From JBFONV01 sp040779335 (GTDB lineage Bacteria > Pseudomonadota > Gammaproteobacteria > Enterobacterales > Alteromonadaceae), in the NCBI GenBank assembly GCA_040779335.1, contig JBFONV010000003.1, positions 124,001 through 188,000 of the forward strand: DNA of 64,000 nt, written 5' to 3'. The position numbers and the translations under genes are program-made. A model generated the notes under the pieces. The model did not search any database and was not told the origin of the DNA. It was given only the letters and a program-made list of their open reading frames with translations. This document shows, piece by piece, positions 1-8,561 of the stretch (positions within the stretch are counted from its first letter, which is position 1; each line of letters starts with the position of its first letter).

Positions 1-308
1 AGAATAATGAACTGATCGTTGGTATTGTCCCTGTTGATGAAAAGCTGAATATGAAATTAATTGCTAAAGCGGTAGGTGCAAAAAAAGCAATAATGGCCAA
101 CACTCAAGATGTGATGCGAACAACTGGTTATGTGTTAGGTGGCGTTAGTCCGCTAGGTCAGAAAAAAAGCCTTCGTACCGTAATCGATCAGTCAGCATTT
201 GAATACCCGATTATTTATGTGAGTGCTGGCCGGCGAGGATTAGAAATAGCGTTGTCAGCGCAAGACTTACAATTATTGACTAAGGCAACACAAACTAATA
301 TTTGTTAA
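1..308 (+). CDS. ybaK: Cys-tRNA(Pro)/Cys-tRNA(Cys) deacylase YbaK, 3' part (partial)
   Basis: The open frame runs from base 3, with its start upstream of the window, to a TAA at 306-308. The translated end reads VGIVPVDEKLN, then KAVGAKKA, TGYVLGGVSPLGQKK and YPIIYVSAGRRGLEI, the typical C-terminal half of the YbaK/EbsC editing domain. The family hydrolyses Cys-tRNA(Pro) mischarged by prolyl-tRNA synthetase. The conserved Lys and GGxSPxGQ loop of the substrate pocket are visible. About 100 residues are present of a protein usually near 155-160. The ATG at 51 is internal and not the start. Confidence 0.9.
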   Translation, partial: NNELIVGIVPVDEKLNMKLIAKAVGAKKAIMANTQDVMRTTGYVLGGVSPLGQKKSLRTVIDQSAFEYPIIYVSAGRRGLEIALSAQDLQLLTKATQTNIC

Positions 309-359
309 TTCGATAGTATTCTGCTTAAATAATAGTCGATCAATTCAAGGACGTGATAA

Positions 360-761
360 ATGCAGACTTACACCTTACCTTTTGCTCAAATTAATATACT
401 GCGTGATGACGTTGCTGAAGTTATAGTCAACCACGGCGTGGAATTTGATCTTGAATTAGTTCGTCAATACCATGAGTTTTTACTTTCGCACTTAACTGCA
501 CCATTTTCTCTGCTGATTAATAAAATTAATTCCTATAGTTATGATTTTGAGGCCCAGCAAAATATTGCCACTCTTCCTGAAATCAACGTTATGGCTGTGG
601 TAACTTATAACGAAATTACTCACGTAACGACAGAAACTTTAGCTTCTTATCCTAGAAAAATAGATTGGGAACTTTCCTTTTTTACTGATAGGGAAGCAGC
701 GTTAGCATGGTTATTCTCAATGCAATCAGCATGTCAGGAGCAGGATCAGAATCACGGCTAA
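360..761 (+). CDS. Hypothetical protein, 133 aa, possible SpoIIAA/STAS-like fold
   Basis: I do not recognise this as a named family. It is a soluble protein without signal peptide or membrane segment. The pattern of an N-terminal beta segment, a helix, a central LLINKINSYSYDF strand-turn and a late FTDREAALAWL helix resembles small SpoIIAA-like (STAS/SEC14) proteins common in marine bacteria; the last motif often ends such domains. It sits 51 bases after ybaK on the same strand, with GGA about 10 bases before the ATG, so the two may be co-transcribed. A terminator-like hairpin follows. Function unknown. Confidence 0.7.
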   Translation: MQTYTLPFAQINILRDDVAEVIVNHGVEFDLELVRQYHEFLLSHLTAPFSLLINKINSYSYDFEAQQNIATLPEINVMAVVTYNEITHVTTETLASYPRKIDWELSFFTDREAALAWLFSMQSACQEQDQNHG

Positions 762-768
762 TTTCTAT

Positions 769-806
769 ATATTAAAAGAAAGGGGATATACTGCCTTTTT
801 TAATAT
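769..806 (+). terminator. Possible rho-independent terminator after the 133-aa gene
   Basis: ATATTAAAA (769-777) plus AAAGG pairs with CC and the T-rich TTTTTTAATAT at 796-806. The stem is AT-rich with a short GC core, so it is only a moderate terminator. Confidence 0.4.
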
Positions 807-911
807 CTAGCAAGAGGTCATCTGACTTTCGAGCGTTAATAGCCACTTCTTAGGTTAAAAATACTTATACCTTAATTATTGCTTTCCATTTTAGTTAAAT
901 GCTCGTAGTGC

Positions 912-1367
912 TTAAGTTCTATCAGTGATGTAGGTGTCGTAGTCGGGAATGGATTTAACATATTCACAGTCAAATAGTGGAGAGGTTACTAATAAATCGG
1001 CGGTTGCATGATTACAGGCCACCGGAATATTCCATACTGCAGCTAATCTAAGTAGGGCTTTTACATCGGGATCATGAGGTTGTGCTTCTAGTGGGTCCCA
1101 AAAGAAAATCATCATATCAATTTTTTGTTCAGTGATCAGTGCACCAATTTGTTGATCGCCACCTAACGGGCCACTGATCAGCCGGTTAATGCTCAGTTGG
1201 GTTTTTTGACTAAGTAACGTGCCCGTTGTGCCTGTTGCATAAAGTTTGTGTTTAGCAAGTTTATCCTCATATTGCTGGCACCAGCCAATAAGATCCTGTT
1301 TCATGTTGTCATGAGCAACCAGTGCAATAGATTTTAGTTTATTGGCAACAACGGATTTATAATGCAT
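912..1367 (-). CDS. mgsA: Methylglyoxal synthase
   Basis: MgsA converts dihydroxyacetone phosphate to methylglyoxal and phosphate, a glycolytic bypass that relieves phosphate starvation. The 151-residue length fits the family (152 in E. coli). Catalytic residues fall at the E. coli numbers: His19 in VAHDNMK, Asp71 in GPLGGDQQ, His98 and Asp101 in AQPHDPDVKALLRLA. The phosphate-binding loop TGTTG is at 45-49. The protein is cytosolic. It lies 83 bases downstream of a VOC (glyoxalase-fold) gene on the same strand, so both may be read from one promoter upstream of the VOC gene. Confidence 0.95.
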   Translation of the reverse strand: MHYKSVVANKLKSIALVAHDNMKQDLIGWCQQYEDKLAKHKLYATGTTGTLLSQKTQLSINRLISGPLGGDQQIGALITEQKIDMMIFFWDPLEAQPHDPDVKALLRLAAVWNIPVACNHATADLLVTSPLFDCEYVKSIPDYDTYITDRT

Positions 1368-1450
1368 GAGTTAATATTACTGTTAATAATCATTGAGTGT
1401 TAAGCCTATCATATTCAACAGTAAAGCCAAGCTGTTGCTGTCCTCAATAT

Positions 1451-1819
1451 TTACGCTGAATTGCTATGTAATGCTATGCGATTTCCCTCGCTATCATGAA
1501 TAATGGCGCGATAGCCATGCGGCCCCATAGATTGTTTTGCAGCAATTATCTTGCCGCCGTGTGCTACTGTTTGTTCTATCGCGTCCTCTAATCGCCCATC
1601 GACATTGAAATAGATAAGGGGACCATGGGTAAATATATCTTCTTGAGGAGAGGGTAATAGACAACCTGATACATTAGTGGTTGCATGCGGTAAAATACCA
1701 AATTCATACTGTTCAAACGCTTGCTTTTCGACCTTGTCACCTAATATGGCACTGTAAAAACCGATGGCTCGGTTGAGATCTGTTACCGGTATATCAATCC
1801 AAACGATCTGATTTTTCAT
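1451..1819 (-). CDS. VOC family (glyoxalase/bleomycin-resistance fold) protein
   Basis: A 122-residue single-module vicinal-oxygen-chelate protein. The N-terminal strand IVWIDIPVTDLNRAIGFYSAILG and the C-terminal GYRAIIHDSEGNRIALHS are typical of the superfamily, and of small VOC proteins close to PhnB/YdcN-like glyoxalases. The substrate cannot be told from sequence. Its position just upstream of mgsA makes a role in methylglyoxal handling possible, but it is not a clear GloA and this is only inference. No signal peptide. Confidence 0.85.
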   Translation of the reverse strand: MKNQIVWIDIPVTDLNRAIGFYSAILGDKVEKQAFEQYEFGILPHATTNVSGCLLPSPQEDIFTHGPLIYFNVDGRLEDAIEQTVAHGGKIIAAKQSMGPHGYRAIIHDSEGNRIALHSNSA

Positions 1820-1995
1820 TAGGCTTCCTTAATGATTCGTTGTTTAAATCTATTTATTAACTATTTGCCAATAATGAAAATTTTTCCAGATTAACAAGGA
1901 AGGTTTTTTCTCAATTTATTCCATGTTAATTGATTTGCTATCAGGTAGAATTAAAGTCTATTGTACCGATGACAACTCTAGCTTTAGTAATTTCT

Positions 1996-3261
1996 ATGCG
2001 CATTATTCACACCTCCGATTGGCATTTAGGACAACATTTTTACGGTAAAAACCGAGCGAATGAACATCAACAGTTTCTGTCATGGTTACTTGAGCAGATT
2101 GAAAACCATCAAGTTGATGCGGTTATCGTTGCCGGAGATATCTTTGATACAGGAACGCCTGCGAGTTATGCGCGGGAAATGTATTTTGATTTTATCGTTC
2201 AAGTTCACAAGCTTAATTGCCAGCTACTCATTCTCGCGGGTAATCATGATTCGGTAGCAATGCTCAACGAATCTAAACAGTTGTTATCAAATTTATCCTG
2301 TAAGGTTATTCCTAGCGTTAGTAGCGATATTGATGAGCAGGTATTTGTGTTAAAAGATCAACAGGGCCTAGAGCAAGCGGTGATTTGTGCTATTCCCTTT
2401 ATCCGTCCGCGCGATGTTATTCACAGCCAAGCGGGGCAATCCGCCATGGATAAACAACAGTCGTTGCAACAAGCCATTAGTGATCATTATCAAACCTTAT
2501 ATCAGCACGCCCAAACACTGGCCGATAATACCTTGCCTATTATCGCTACTGGCCATTTAACCACCGTTGGCGTTAGCGTTACCGAGTCGGTACGAGAAAT
2601 TTACATTGGCACCTTAGATGCCTTTCCAGTAAATGCGTTTCCGCCGGCGGATTATATTGCATTAGGACATATTCATCGTGCACAAAAAGTCGCTAAAAGT
2701 GAACATATACGTTATAGCGGCTCGCCAATCCCACTCAGTTTTGATGAAGCCAAACAAGCCAAACAAATACTCGTTGCAGAGTTTTCGGGGTCTAACTTAC
2801 AGCAGGTGTCCGCGATTGAAATTCCTCGTTTTCAAGCCATGGCGATGATGAAAACAACTATTGACAGCATGGCCGACGATATTCAGGCTTTGTCCTTGGC
2901 AAATAAAGATAAAGAGACGGTGTGGTTGGATATTGAAATTGAAAGTGCAGGTTACTTACAAAACATACAAGGGCGTATTGACACATTAGTGACAGATACC
3001 AATATTGAAGTTTTGCTCGTCAGACGCAGCAAAGCGGCACGGCAATTAATGCCTGAACAACACACTAAAATCACCTTAAATGAGTTAACCCTTGATGATG
3101 TCTTTCATAATCGAATGGCACAAGAGGATTGGAAAGAAGAGGCTGAACAGGCGCGTAAAATTAGGCTTGAACAGTTGTTCAAGCAAATTGCTAGTGAGGC
3201 GCAAAGTGAGCAAACGCCATTGCTTACCAAAGCAGACAAACAAGAAACGGAATTGCTTTAA
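1996..3261 (+). CDS. sbcD: Nuclease SbcCD subunit D (Mre11-type exonuclease)
   Basis: SbcD is the Mn-dependent nuclease of SbcCD, which cleaves hairpins and protein-blocked DNA ends. The phosphoesterase motifs appear in order: DWHLG (residues 8-12), AGDIFD, AGNHDS and LGHIHRAQ. I start at the ATG at 1996 because homologues begin MRIIHTSDWHLG; a longer frame from TTG 1930 adds 22 residues with no family support. Neither start has a strong Shine-Dalgarno. This gives 421 residues. The stop overlaps the sbcC start by one base (TAATG), indicating translational coupling. Confidence 0.93.
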   Translation: MRIIHTSDWHLGQHFYGKNRANEHQQFLSWLLEQIENHQVDAVIVAGDIFDTGTPASYAREMYFDFIVQVHKLNCQLLILAGNHDSVAMLNESKQLLSNLSCKVIPSVSSDIDEQVFVLKDQQGLEQAVICAIPFIRPRDVIHSQAGQSAMDKQQSLQQAISDHYQTLYQHAQTLADNTLPIIATGHLTTVGVSVTESVREIYIGTLDAFPVNAFPPADYIALGHIHRAQKVAKSEHIRYSGSPIPLSFDEAKQAKQILVAEFSGSNLQQVSAIEIPRFQAMAMMKTTIDSMADDIQALSLANKDKETVWLDIEIESAGYLQNIQGRIDTLVTDTNIEVLLVRRSKAARQLMPEQHTKITLNELTLDDVFHNRMAQEDWKEEAEQARKIRLEQLFKQIASEAQSEQTPLLTKADKQETELL

Positions 3262-6200
3262 TGAAAATTTTAAGTCTGCGCTTTGAAAATATCAATTCGT
3301 TAAAAGGGCACTGGTTTATTGATTTTACCGCTGAACCTTTTCATAGCAACGCGCTGTTTGCTATAACTGGGCCAACTGGCGCAGGTAAAACCACTATATT
3401 AGATGCTATTTGTTTGGCCTTATACCATCAGACACCACGTTTGACCGTGTCGGATAAACAGAATCAATTGATGACTCGCCATACTGCCAGTTGCTTAGCT
3501 GAAGTTGAATTTGAAGTAAAAGGTGTTGGTTATCGTGCTTTTTGGAGTCAGCGAAGGGCAAAAGGGAGCAATGACGGCAAATTGCAATCGCCAAAAGCCG
3601 AATTGGCAAGGCTTGACGGTAAGATCATCGCCGAAAAATTATCAATTGTTCGCCAAGAGATAGCGCAGATCACTGGGTTGGATTTTGCTCGTTTTACCAA
3701 ATCTATGATGCTATCTCAGGGACAATTTGCGGCATTTTTAAATGCCCCCGCTAACGAGCGTGCTGAATTGCTAGAAGAGTTAACGGGCACCGAAATTTAT
3801 AGTGTTATTTCTCAAAAAGTATATGAACAGCATAAGGTTGCCAACGAGCAATTAAAGCATTTACAGGATAAATCGCAAGACGTTGAACTGCTCGGTGTTG
3901 ATGAATTAAATCATGAAAAAGAACAATTACAGCTAGCAGAAAATCAAGACATTGAGCATCGACTCGAATTGAAGAAATGGCAACAAGTACTCGCATGGCG
4001 TCATAAATGGGACGAGCAGCTAGTGCAGCGTCAAAGTGCAGAACAGGCACAGCAACAAGTGCTAGCAAGGCAAGCACAAGTGGCGGATGAACTGACTAAA
4101 TTATCCTTAGCTGAGCCCGCTGAAAAGTTGCGACAATTATATGAAAAGAATCAGCAGGCATCTGATCAAGTTACCCAGCAGCGTGAATTACTACAATCGT
4201 TAGAAGCAAAAACAGAGCAAGCGAATAAAGATGTCGAACAGGCTAACCTTACGGTTAATCAAATTCTTGAAAAACAAGCGTTAGAAGAGCTTTCTTTTGC
4301 TGAAACCGAGTTATTGATCACCGACAAGATAATGCCACTGGAAAGTGATATTAATCACCAACAACAGCAAAGCATTGTTATTAACGAAAAGCTTGATGCT
4401 ATCAGTCAGTCAGCTTTGGCCGCAAAGTCAGTACAGACGCAATTATTAACTAAGCAAAAGACCTTACAAACCAAGGTGAGTGAACATCAGCTAAAAATTG
4501 ATGACTTAAAATCTGTGCCGCAATATATGGACAAATTATCGCTGTGGGCGCATCGATTTGAGCAATTGCAAAATGAACATCAAGCGATTGCCACTATTCA
4601 ACATCAATATGAACAAGCTGAAAAACAGCAACAACATTTGCAACTAGCGCAACAACAACAGCAAAAAAATTACGATGCGCTTAAAGAGCAATTGGCGGCA
4701 TTGACACAACAGTTAGAACAGAGTGTTCAACAAAAAGTACAACACTTACAGCATCACCAAGATATATCGGAGCAAGCGCTCAATGAACAAATTAATACCT
4801 TGCTTTCAACACAGGTTTTGCGCGAAACCTTATTACAAAACAGTCGTCGATATCAGCAAGTCATTGTTGAGCTTGAACAGTTAAAGCAGCAGCAACACAG
4901 CATGCAAGAGCAGTTTAATAATAACGACAAGCAATTACAGTTGCTGCGTCAAAGCTATAGTGACGTTAATCAACAAAAACAAGATGTTGAAACTATTGTT
5001 GAACAGCAAAAAGCCATTATGGCGTTGTCTGAGCATCGCGCTAACCTGAAACCCGACCATGCTTGTCCATTGTGCGGCTCTGTTGAACATCCCGCTATTA
5101 CTCAATATCAGCAACTTGATGCCAGCGAGCATCAACAACGATTGCTACAACTTAATAATCAACTGGCCGAAATAAAAGTATCGGGAGATGAACTTAATAC
5201 GCAACAAGTGAAGTTAACTGAGCAGCTCAGCTCATGTTCAGAAAAGCTTGAAGGGTTAAATGCTGAGGAACATTCGCTACAAGCACATTGGCAGCAGCAT
5301 AGCGTTAATCTTGGCTTAGCAATGCAAATTGAAGCGTTTACGTTAATTGAAGAATGGGCCAACGATAACCAAGAAAATTTGCGCGCTTTACAAGCCTCAC
5401 AGTTGCAAATTCAGCAGTTAAACCAGCAAGAACAACAGCTTCAACAGCAATGGACCTTGCTAGAAAAACAGTTGATGGCTGAGCAAAACAACCTCGCGCT
5501 TAGCTTGGCTGAGCAACAAAATATTCAGCAGGTTTTGGCCGAGCTTATACAAACAATTACCGCGAAAAATGGTTTTTGTGAGCAAACCGTTGCTGAGTTA
5601 ACCCAAGATATTACGGCGTTAGGCTTGAGTTATCCTGATGCCGCGCAATTTCAACAATGGCTGAGTAGTTTACAGCAACAGGTTAAAGAATATCACGCCC
5701 TGCAAGAGAGTACTGTTGATGATAAAGAGCAGCTGGTTAAAGTAGAGCAAGATCTGGCGATACAACAAAATGTTATCGACAAATTGCAGACCGAAAACAG
5801 TGCGTTAAGTGCTGAGCGACAACATCTCTTAGAGCGCTTAGAACAGAACAAGCAACTAAGGTATACCTTGTTTCAAGATCAAGTTATAGCAACGGTTAGG
5901 GCTGGTATACGTCAACAAAAACAAGATACGCTAAACCAATTGCAGCTACACCAAAATAATGCGCAAACACTTAAGCAAGCCCAAGATCAGTACGTGGGGC
6001 AATTTCAAGCTTGTCAGCTGCAAGCGACTGAATACGAAAAACAATATCAACAAGTTAATGACCAGTGGAAAACGGCATTGATAACCAGTGTTTTTGACTC
6101 AGAAAAAGACTTTTTAGCGGCGTTAATGCCGAGTGATCATCAAGAGAAAATTCTGCAAATACAACAAGAAATCACTGATGAGCATAAAAGAGTACTAACA

Positions 6201-6989
6201 ATCATTGAACAGTGTCAGCAGCAAACCAAAGTGCTTGAAGATGAGCAGGAGCAATTAAAACAATTATCGATTGAAACGTTTGAACGAGAAGAGATCGCCA
6301 ATAAGTTAGTTGTTATTGAAGAAGACATCAAACAATGTCAGCAAAAACAGGGCGAAATCAAACAACGTTTGGCGACAGATGACAAAAATAGAGCTCAGCA
6401 ACAACAGCTGCTATCAACAATTGCACAGCAACAAGAGCAATTAGATGATTTATCGCACCTTAATGCGCTCATAGGGTCGGCCAATGGCGATAAATTCAGA
6501 CGATTTGCGCAAGGTTTGACCTTAGAACATCTGGTTTATTTGGCTAATAAGCAATTAGAGCGTTTGCATGCACGTTATCAATTACAGCGTCAAGAAAGTG
6601 ATACTTTAGCGCTAGAAGTACTGGATACTTGGCTGGCGGATACGGTTCGCGATACTAAAACTTTATCGGGGGGCGAAAGCTTTTTAGTGAGCTTGGCATT
6701 AGCGCTGGCGCTGTCTGATTTAGTCAGTGTTAAAACCAGCATAGATTCCCTGTTTTTAGATGAAGGCTTTGGCACTTTAGATAACGATACCCTAGAAGTA
6801 GCGCTGTGCGCATTGGATAACCTTAATGCCAGCGGTAAAACTATTGGGGTGATCAGTCACGTTGACACCCTAAAAGATCGTATTGCGGTTCAAATTAAAG
6901 TGAAAAAAATGAGCGGCTTGGGGATCAGTGAATTGGAGCCTCGTTATAAATTTTCTCCAATAAATAAAGTCTCTGCTGAATTAGTGTAA
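3261..6989 (+). CDS. sbcC: Nuclease SbcCD subunit C (Rad50/SMC-type ATPase)
   Basis: At 1242 residues this is the ATPase partner of SbcD. Walker A GPTGAGKT is at residues 37-44, followed by a long glutamine-rich coiled coil. The zinc hook CPLC is at 602-605, near the middle, as expected for dimerisation. The second coiled coil leads to the ABC signature LSGGESFLVSLALALALSD and Walker B SLFLDEGFGTLD near residue 1165. The many CAA/CAG codons give strong repetitive texture but encode coiled coil, not a repeat array. It is the second gene of sbcDC. Confidence 0.95.
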   Translation: MKILSLRFENINSLKGHWFIDFTAEPFHSNALFAITGPTGAGKTTILDAICLALYHQTPRLTVSDKQNQLMTRHTASCLAEVEFEVKGVGYRAFWSQRRAKGSNDGKLQSPKAELARLDGKIIAEKLSIVRQEIAQITGLDFARFTKSMMLSQGQFAAFLNAPANERAELLEELTGTEIYSVISQKVYEQHKVANEQLKHLQDKSQDVELLGVDELNHEKEQLQLAENQDIEHRLELKKWQQVLAWRHKWDEQLVQRQSAEQAQQQVLARQAQVADELTKLSLAEPAEKLRQLYEKNQQASDQVTQQRELLQSLEAKTEQANKDVEQANLTVNQILEKQALEELSFAETELLITDKIMPLESDINHQQQQSIVINEKLDAISQSALAAKSVQTQLLTKQKTLQTKVSEHQLKIDDLKSVPQYMDKLSLWAHRFEQLQNEHQAIATIQHQYEQAEKQQQHLQLAQQQQQKNYDALKEQLAALTQQLEQSVQQKVQHLQHHQDISEQALNEQINTLLSTQVLRETLLQNSRRYQQVIVELEQLKQQQHSMQEQFNNNDKQLQLLRQSYSDVNQQKQDVETIVEQQKAIMALSEHRANLKPDHACPLCGSVEHPAITQYQQLDASEHQQRLLQLNNQLAEIKVSGDELNTQQVKLTEQLSSCSEKLEGLNAEEHSLQAHWQQHSVNLGLAMQIEAFTLIEEWANDNQENLRALQASQLQIQQLNQQEQQLQQQWTLLEKQLMAEQNNLALSLAEQQNIQQVLAELIQTITAKNGFCEQTVAELTQDITALGLSYPDAAQFQQWLSSLQQQVKEYHALQESTVDDKEQLVKVEQDLAIQQNVIDKLQTENSALSAERQHLLERLEQNKQLRYTLFQDQVIATVRAGIRQQKQDTLNQLQLHQNNAQTLKQAQDQYVGQFQACQLQATEYEKQYQQVNDQWKTALITSVFDSEKDFLAALMPSDHQEKILQIQQEITDEHKRVLTIIEQCQQQTKVLEDEQEQLKQLSIETFEREEIANKLVVIEEDIKQCQQKQGEIKQRLATDDKNRAQQQQLLSTIAQQQEQLDDLSHLNALIGSANGDKFRRFAQGLTLEHLVYLANKQLERLHARYQLQRQESDTLALEVLDTWLADTVRDTKTLSGGESFLVSLALALALSDLVSVKTSIDSLFLDEGFGTLDNDTLEVALCALDNLNASGKTIGVISHVDTLKDRIAVQIKVKKMSGLGISELEPRYKFSPINKVSAELV

Positions 6990-7052
6990 TTAGCGGGCGC
7001 CTAGCTGGGCTCGCATTATTGCTATTACTAATCAATAAAAAGTAAGTAATTG

Positions 7053-7125
7053 CAAGTAACCAATAACAAGTAATCAATACAAGTAACTAATAGCAATTAA
7101 TCAAAGTAATTAACCAATCGCAATA
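7053..7125. repeat. Degenerate short tandem repeat, CAAGTAA core
   Basis: CAAGTAA occurs at 7053-7059, 7067-7073 and 7080-7086, a period of 13-14 bases, followed by decayed copies (CAATTAATCAAAGTAA, TTAACCAATCG). It lies in the 300-base gap between sbcC and the exporter operon, upstream of the dyad and promoter described below. No coding potential is visible. Confidence 0.6.
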
Positions 7126-7147
7126 ACCTCACCGTTTTAGCAACATT

Positions 7148-7185
7148 ATTCCCACTATTAAAAACTTTTTCCCTTGGGTGGGAAT
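7148..7185. promoter_or_regulatory. Inverted repeat, candidate activator site for the exporter operon
   Basis: ATTCCCAC (7148-7155) and GTGGGAAT (7178-7185) form a perfect 8-base inverted repeat with half-site centres 30 bases apart. They lie about 80-110 bases upstream of the start site predicted from the GG-N10-GC element at 7238-7251, a typical distance for an NtrC-type upstream activating sequence. Binding by the regulator encoded at 12227 is inferred. Confidence 0.5.
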
Positions 7186-7235
7186 GAGTGAATGGTCCAG
7201 TTTTAAAATATCCTTAATATTCAATAGGTAATGTT

Positions 7236-7252
7236 TTGGCATGAGATTAGCA
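7236..7252 (+). promoter_or_regulatory. Candidate sigma-54 (-24/-12) promoter
   Basis: TTGGCATGAGATTAGCA has the invariant GG (7238-7239) and GC (7250-7251) with exactly ten bases between, and matches TGGCAC-N5-TTGCA at most positions. Transcription would begin near 7263, about 27 bases before the adaptor ATG at 7290. An NtrC-type AAA+ activator lies at the end of the same gene cluster, which supports the call. Confidence 0.6.
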
Positions 7253-7289
7253 AATTAAGTGTCATCACAGTTTTATTGAAAGCAATATT

Positions 7290-8546
7290 ATGGATTTAAC
7301 TAGTACACTTAATAAAAAATCACCGTCGATAAACCGAAAATGGCCTATTGCACTGCTTGCTATACCGCTTGTTATTTATTCTTTTTGGGCACTTTCTTCT
7401 ATGAATTCTCTTGCCAGAGTCTCCATTGATTCAGTGCGTTTGTCTGATGTAAAGCAGGGAGAATTTAATGTTAAAGTTGATGGCTATGGACGACTAAAAG
7501 CGAAATACCAACGAATATTAACCAGTCAAACTCAGGCGATTGTTGAATCCATTCATTTATATCCAGGTGCGAAAGTAACTGCCGACACTATTATTTTAAC
7601 GCTATCTGATCCTCAGCTAGAGCAGGAAGTAGTTAATGCTAGGCTTGAATTGGCTAGGCAAAAAGCTGAGATGAGCGAACAAATTATTGCGCACAAAAGT
7701 GAATTACTTGAACGCGATGCGCAAATTGCATTGCTTAATAGTGAACTAGAAAATGCGCAGCTTAGGGTCCAAGCTGAAAAGCAGTTGGTTGATAAAGGCA
7801 TTGTTAGTGCACTTGATTTTAAGCGCACACAACTCGATGTCAGACAGCTTGGAAAAAGAGTAGAAATCGAACGAGCACGACAATCACAACTTAAGGAAAT
7901 GCAAAAACAACGCCTTAGCATTCAACGAGATCTCATTACTCAATACGAACTCAATTTCCAAACCATTAACGAACGCTTTAATCGTTTAACGGTAAGAGCG
8001 GGTTTAGAAGGAGTATTACAAACTTTACCCATTGAAATTGGCCAAAGTGTTACCCCCGGCACTCAGTTGGCTATGGTCGGTTCAGATAAACAATTAGTGG
8101 CTCAACTTCGCGTACAACAGCGTCAAGCGGACCAAATTAATATCGGCATGCCGGCCGTGATCAAGACTTCTAATAAAGATATTCAAGCCCAAGTGATCCG
8201 AATTGACCCAATCGTTACTGAAGGTCGGGTAATGGTCGAGTTAGACCTATTAGGAGATTTACCTGCTAACGCAAGGCCCGATCTTAGTGTCGAGGGTTAT
8301 GTGCAAGTTCAACAGATCACAAATGCTCTTTATGTTGAGCAGCCTACCGATAGCTTTGAATTTAAAAACAAAGATATTTTTAAGATATCTGCTGATGGAA
8401 AAACCGCTCTACTGACCACTATTGAATTTGGTACACTTTCGGGGAATCAAATTGAAATAGTTAAAGGTGTTCAGCGTGGCGATAAAATCATCGTATCTGA
8501 CATGAGTCAGTGGAATAACGCATCAAAAATACAACTTACCGAGTAA
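7290..8546 (+). CDS. HlyD/MacA-type periplasmic adaptor of an ABC exporter
   Basis: A 418-residue membrane fusion protein. One N-terminal membrane anchor (about residues 18-38) is followed by a lipoyl-like half, a long helical hairpin rich in Gln, Lys and Arg (about 110-220), and a beta-barrel region with RVQQRQADQINIGMPAVI. Such adaptors bridge an inner-membrane ABC transporter and an outer-membrane channel. It is the first gene of a three-gene operon with the ATPase (15-base gap) and an FtsX/MacB permease. No TolC-like gene is in the window. The substrate is unknown. A sigma-54-type promoter lies upstream. Confidence 0.88.
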   Translation: MDLTSTLNKKSPSINRKWPIALLAIPLVIYSFWALSSMNSLARVSIDSVRLSDVKQGEFNVKVDGYGRLKAKYQRILTSQTQAIVESIHLYPGAKVTADTIILTLSDPQLEQEVVNARLELARQKAEMSEQIIAHKSELLERDAQIALLNSELENAQLRVQAEKQLVDKGIVSALDFKRTQLDVRQLGKRVEIERARQSQLKEMQKQRLSIQRDLITQYELNFQTINERFNRLTVRAGLEGVLQTLPIEIGQSVTPGTQLAMVGSDKQLVAQLRVQQRQADQINIGMPAVIKTSNKDIQAQVIRIDPIVTEGRVMVELDLLGDLPANARPDLSVEGYVQVQQITNALYVEQPTDSFEFKNKDIFKISADGKTALLTTIEFGTLSGNQIEIVKGVQRGDKIIVSDMSQWNNASKIQLTE

Positions 8547-8561
8547 TAAAAAGGAAAAATC

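Noticed and set aside
1930..1995. N-terminal extension of sbcD from TTG 1930
   Set aside because: SbcD homologues begin at the MRIIHTSDWHLG sequence, encoded from ATG 1996; the extra 22 residues have no family support.
4600..6450. Repetitive CAA/CAG-rich DNA in sbcC
   Set aside because: It is the glutamine-rich coiled coil of SbcC with an intact frame, not a repeat array or expansion.
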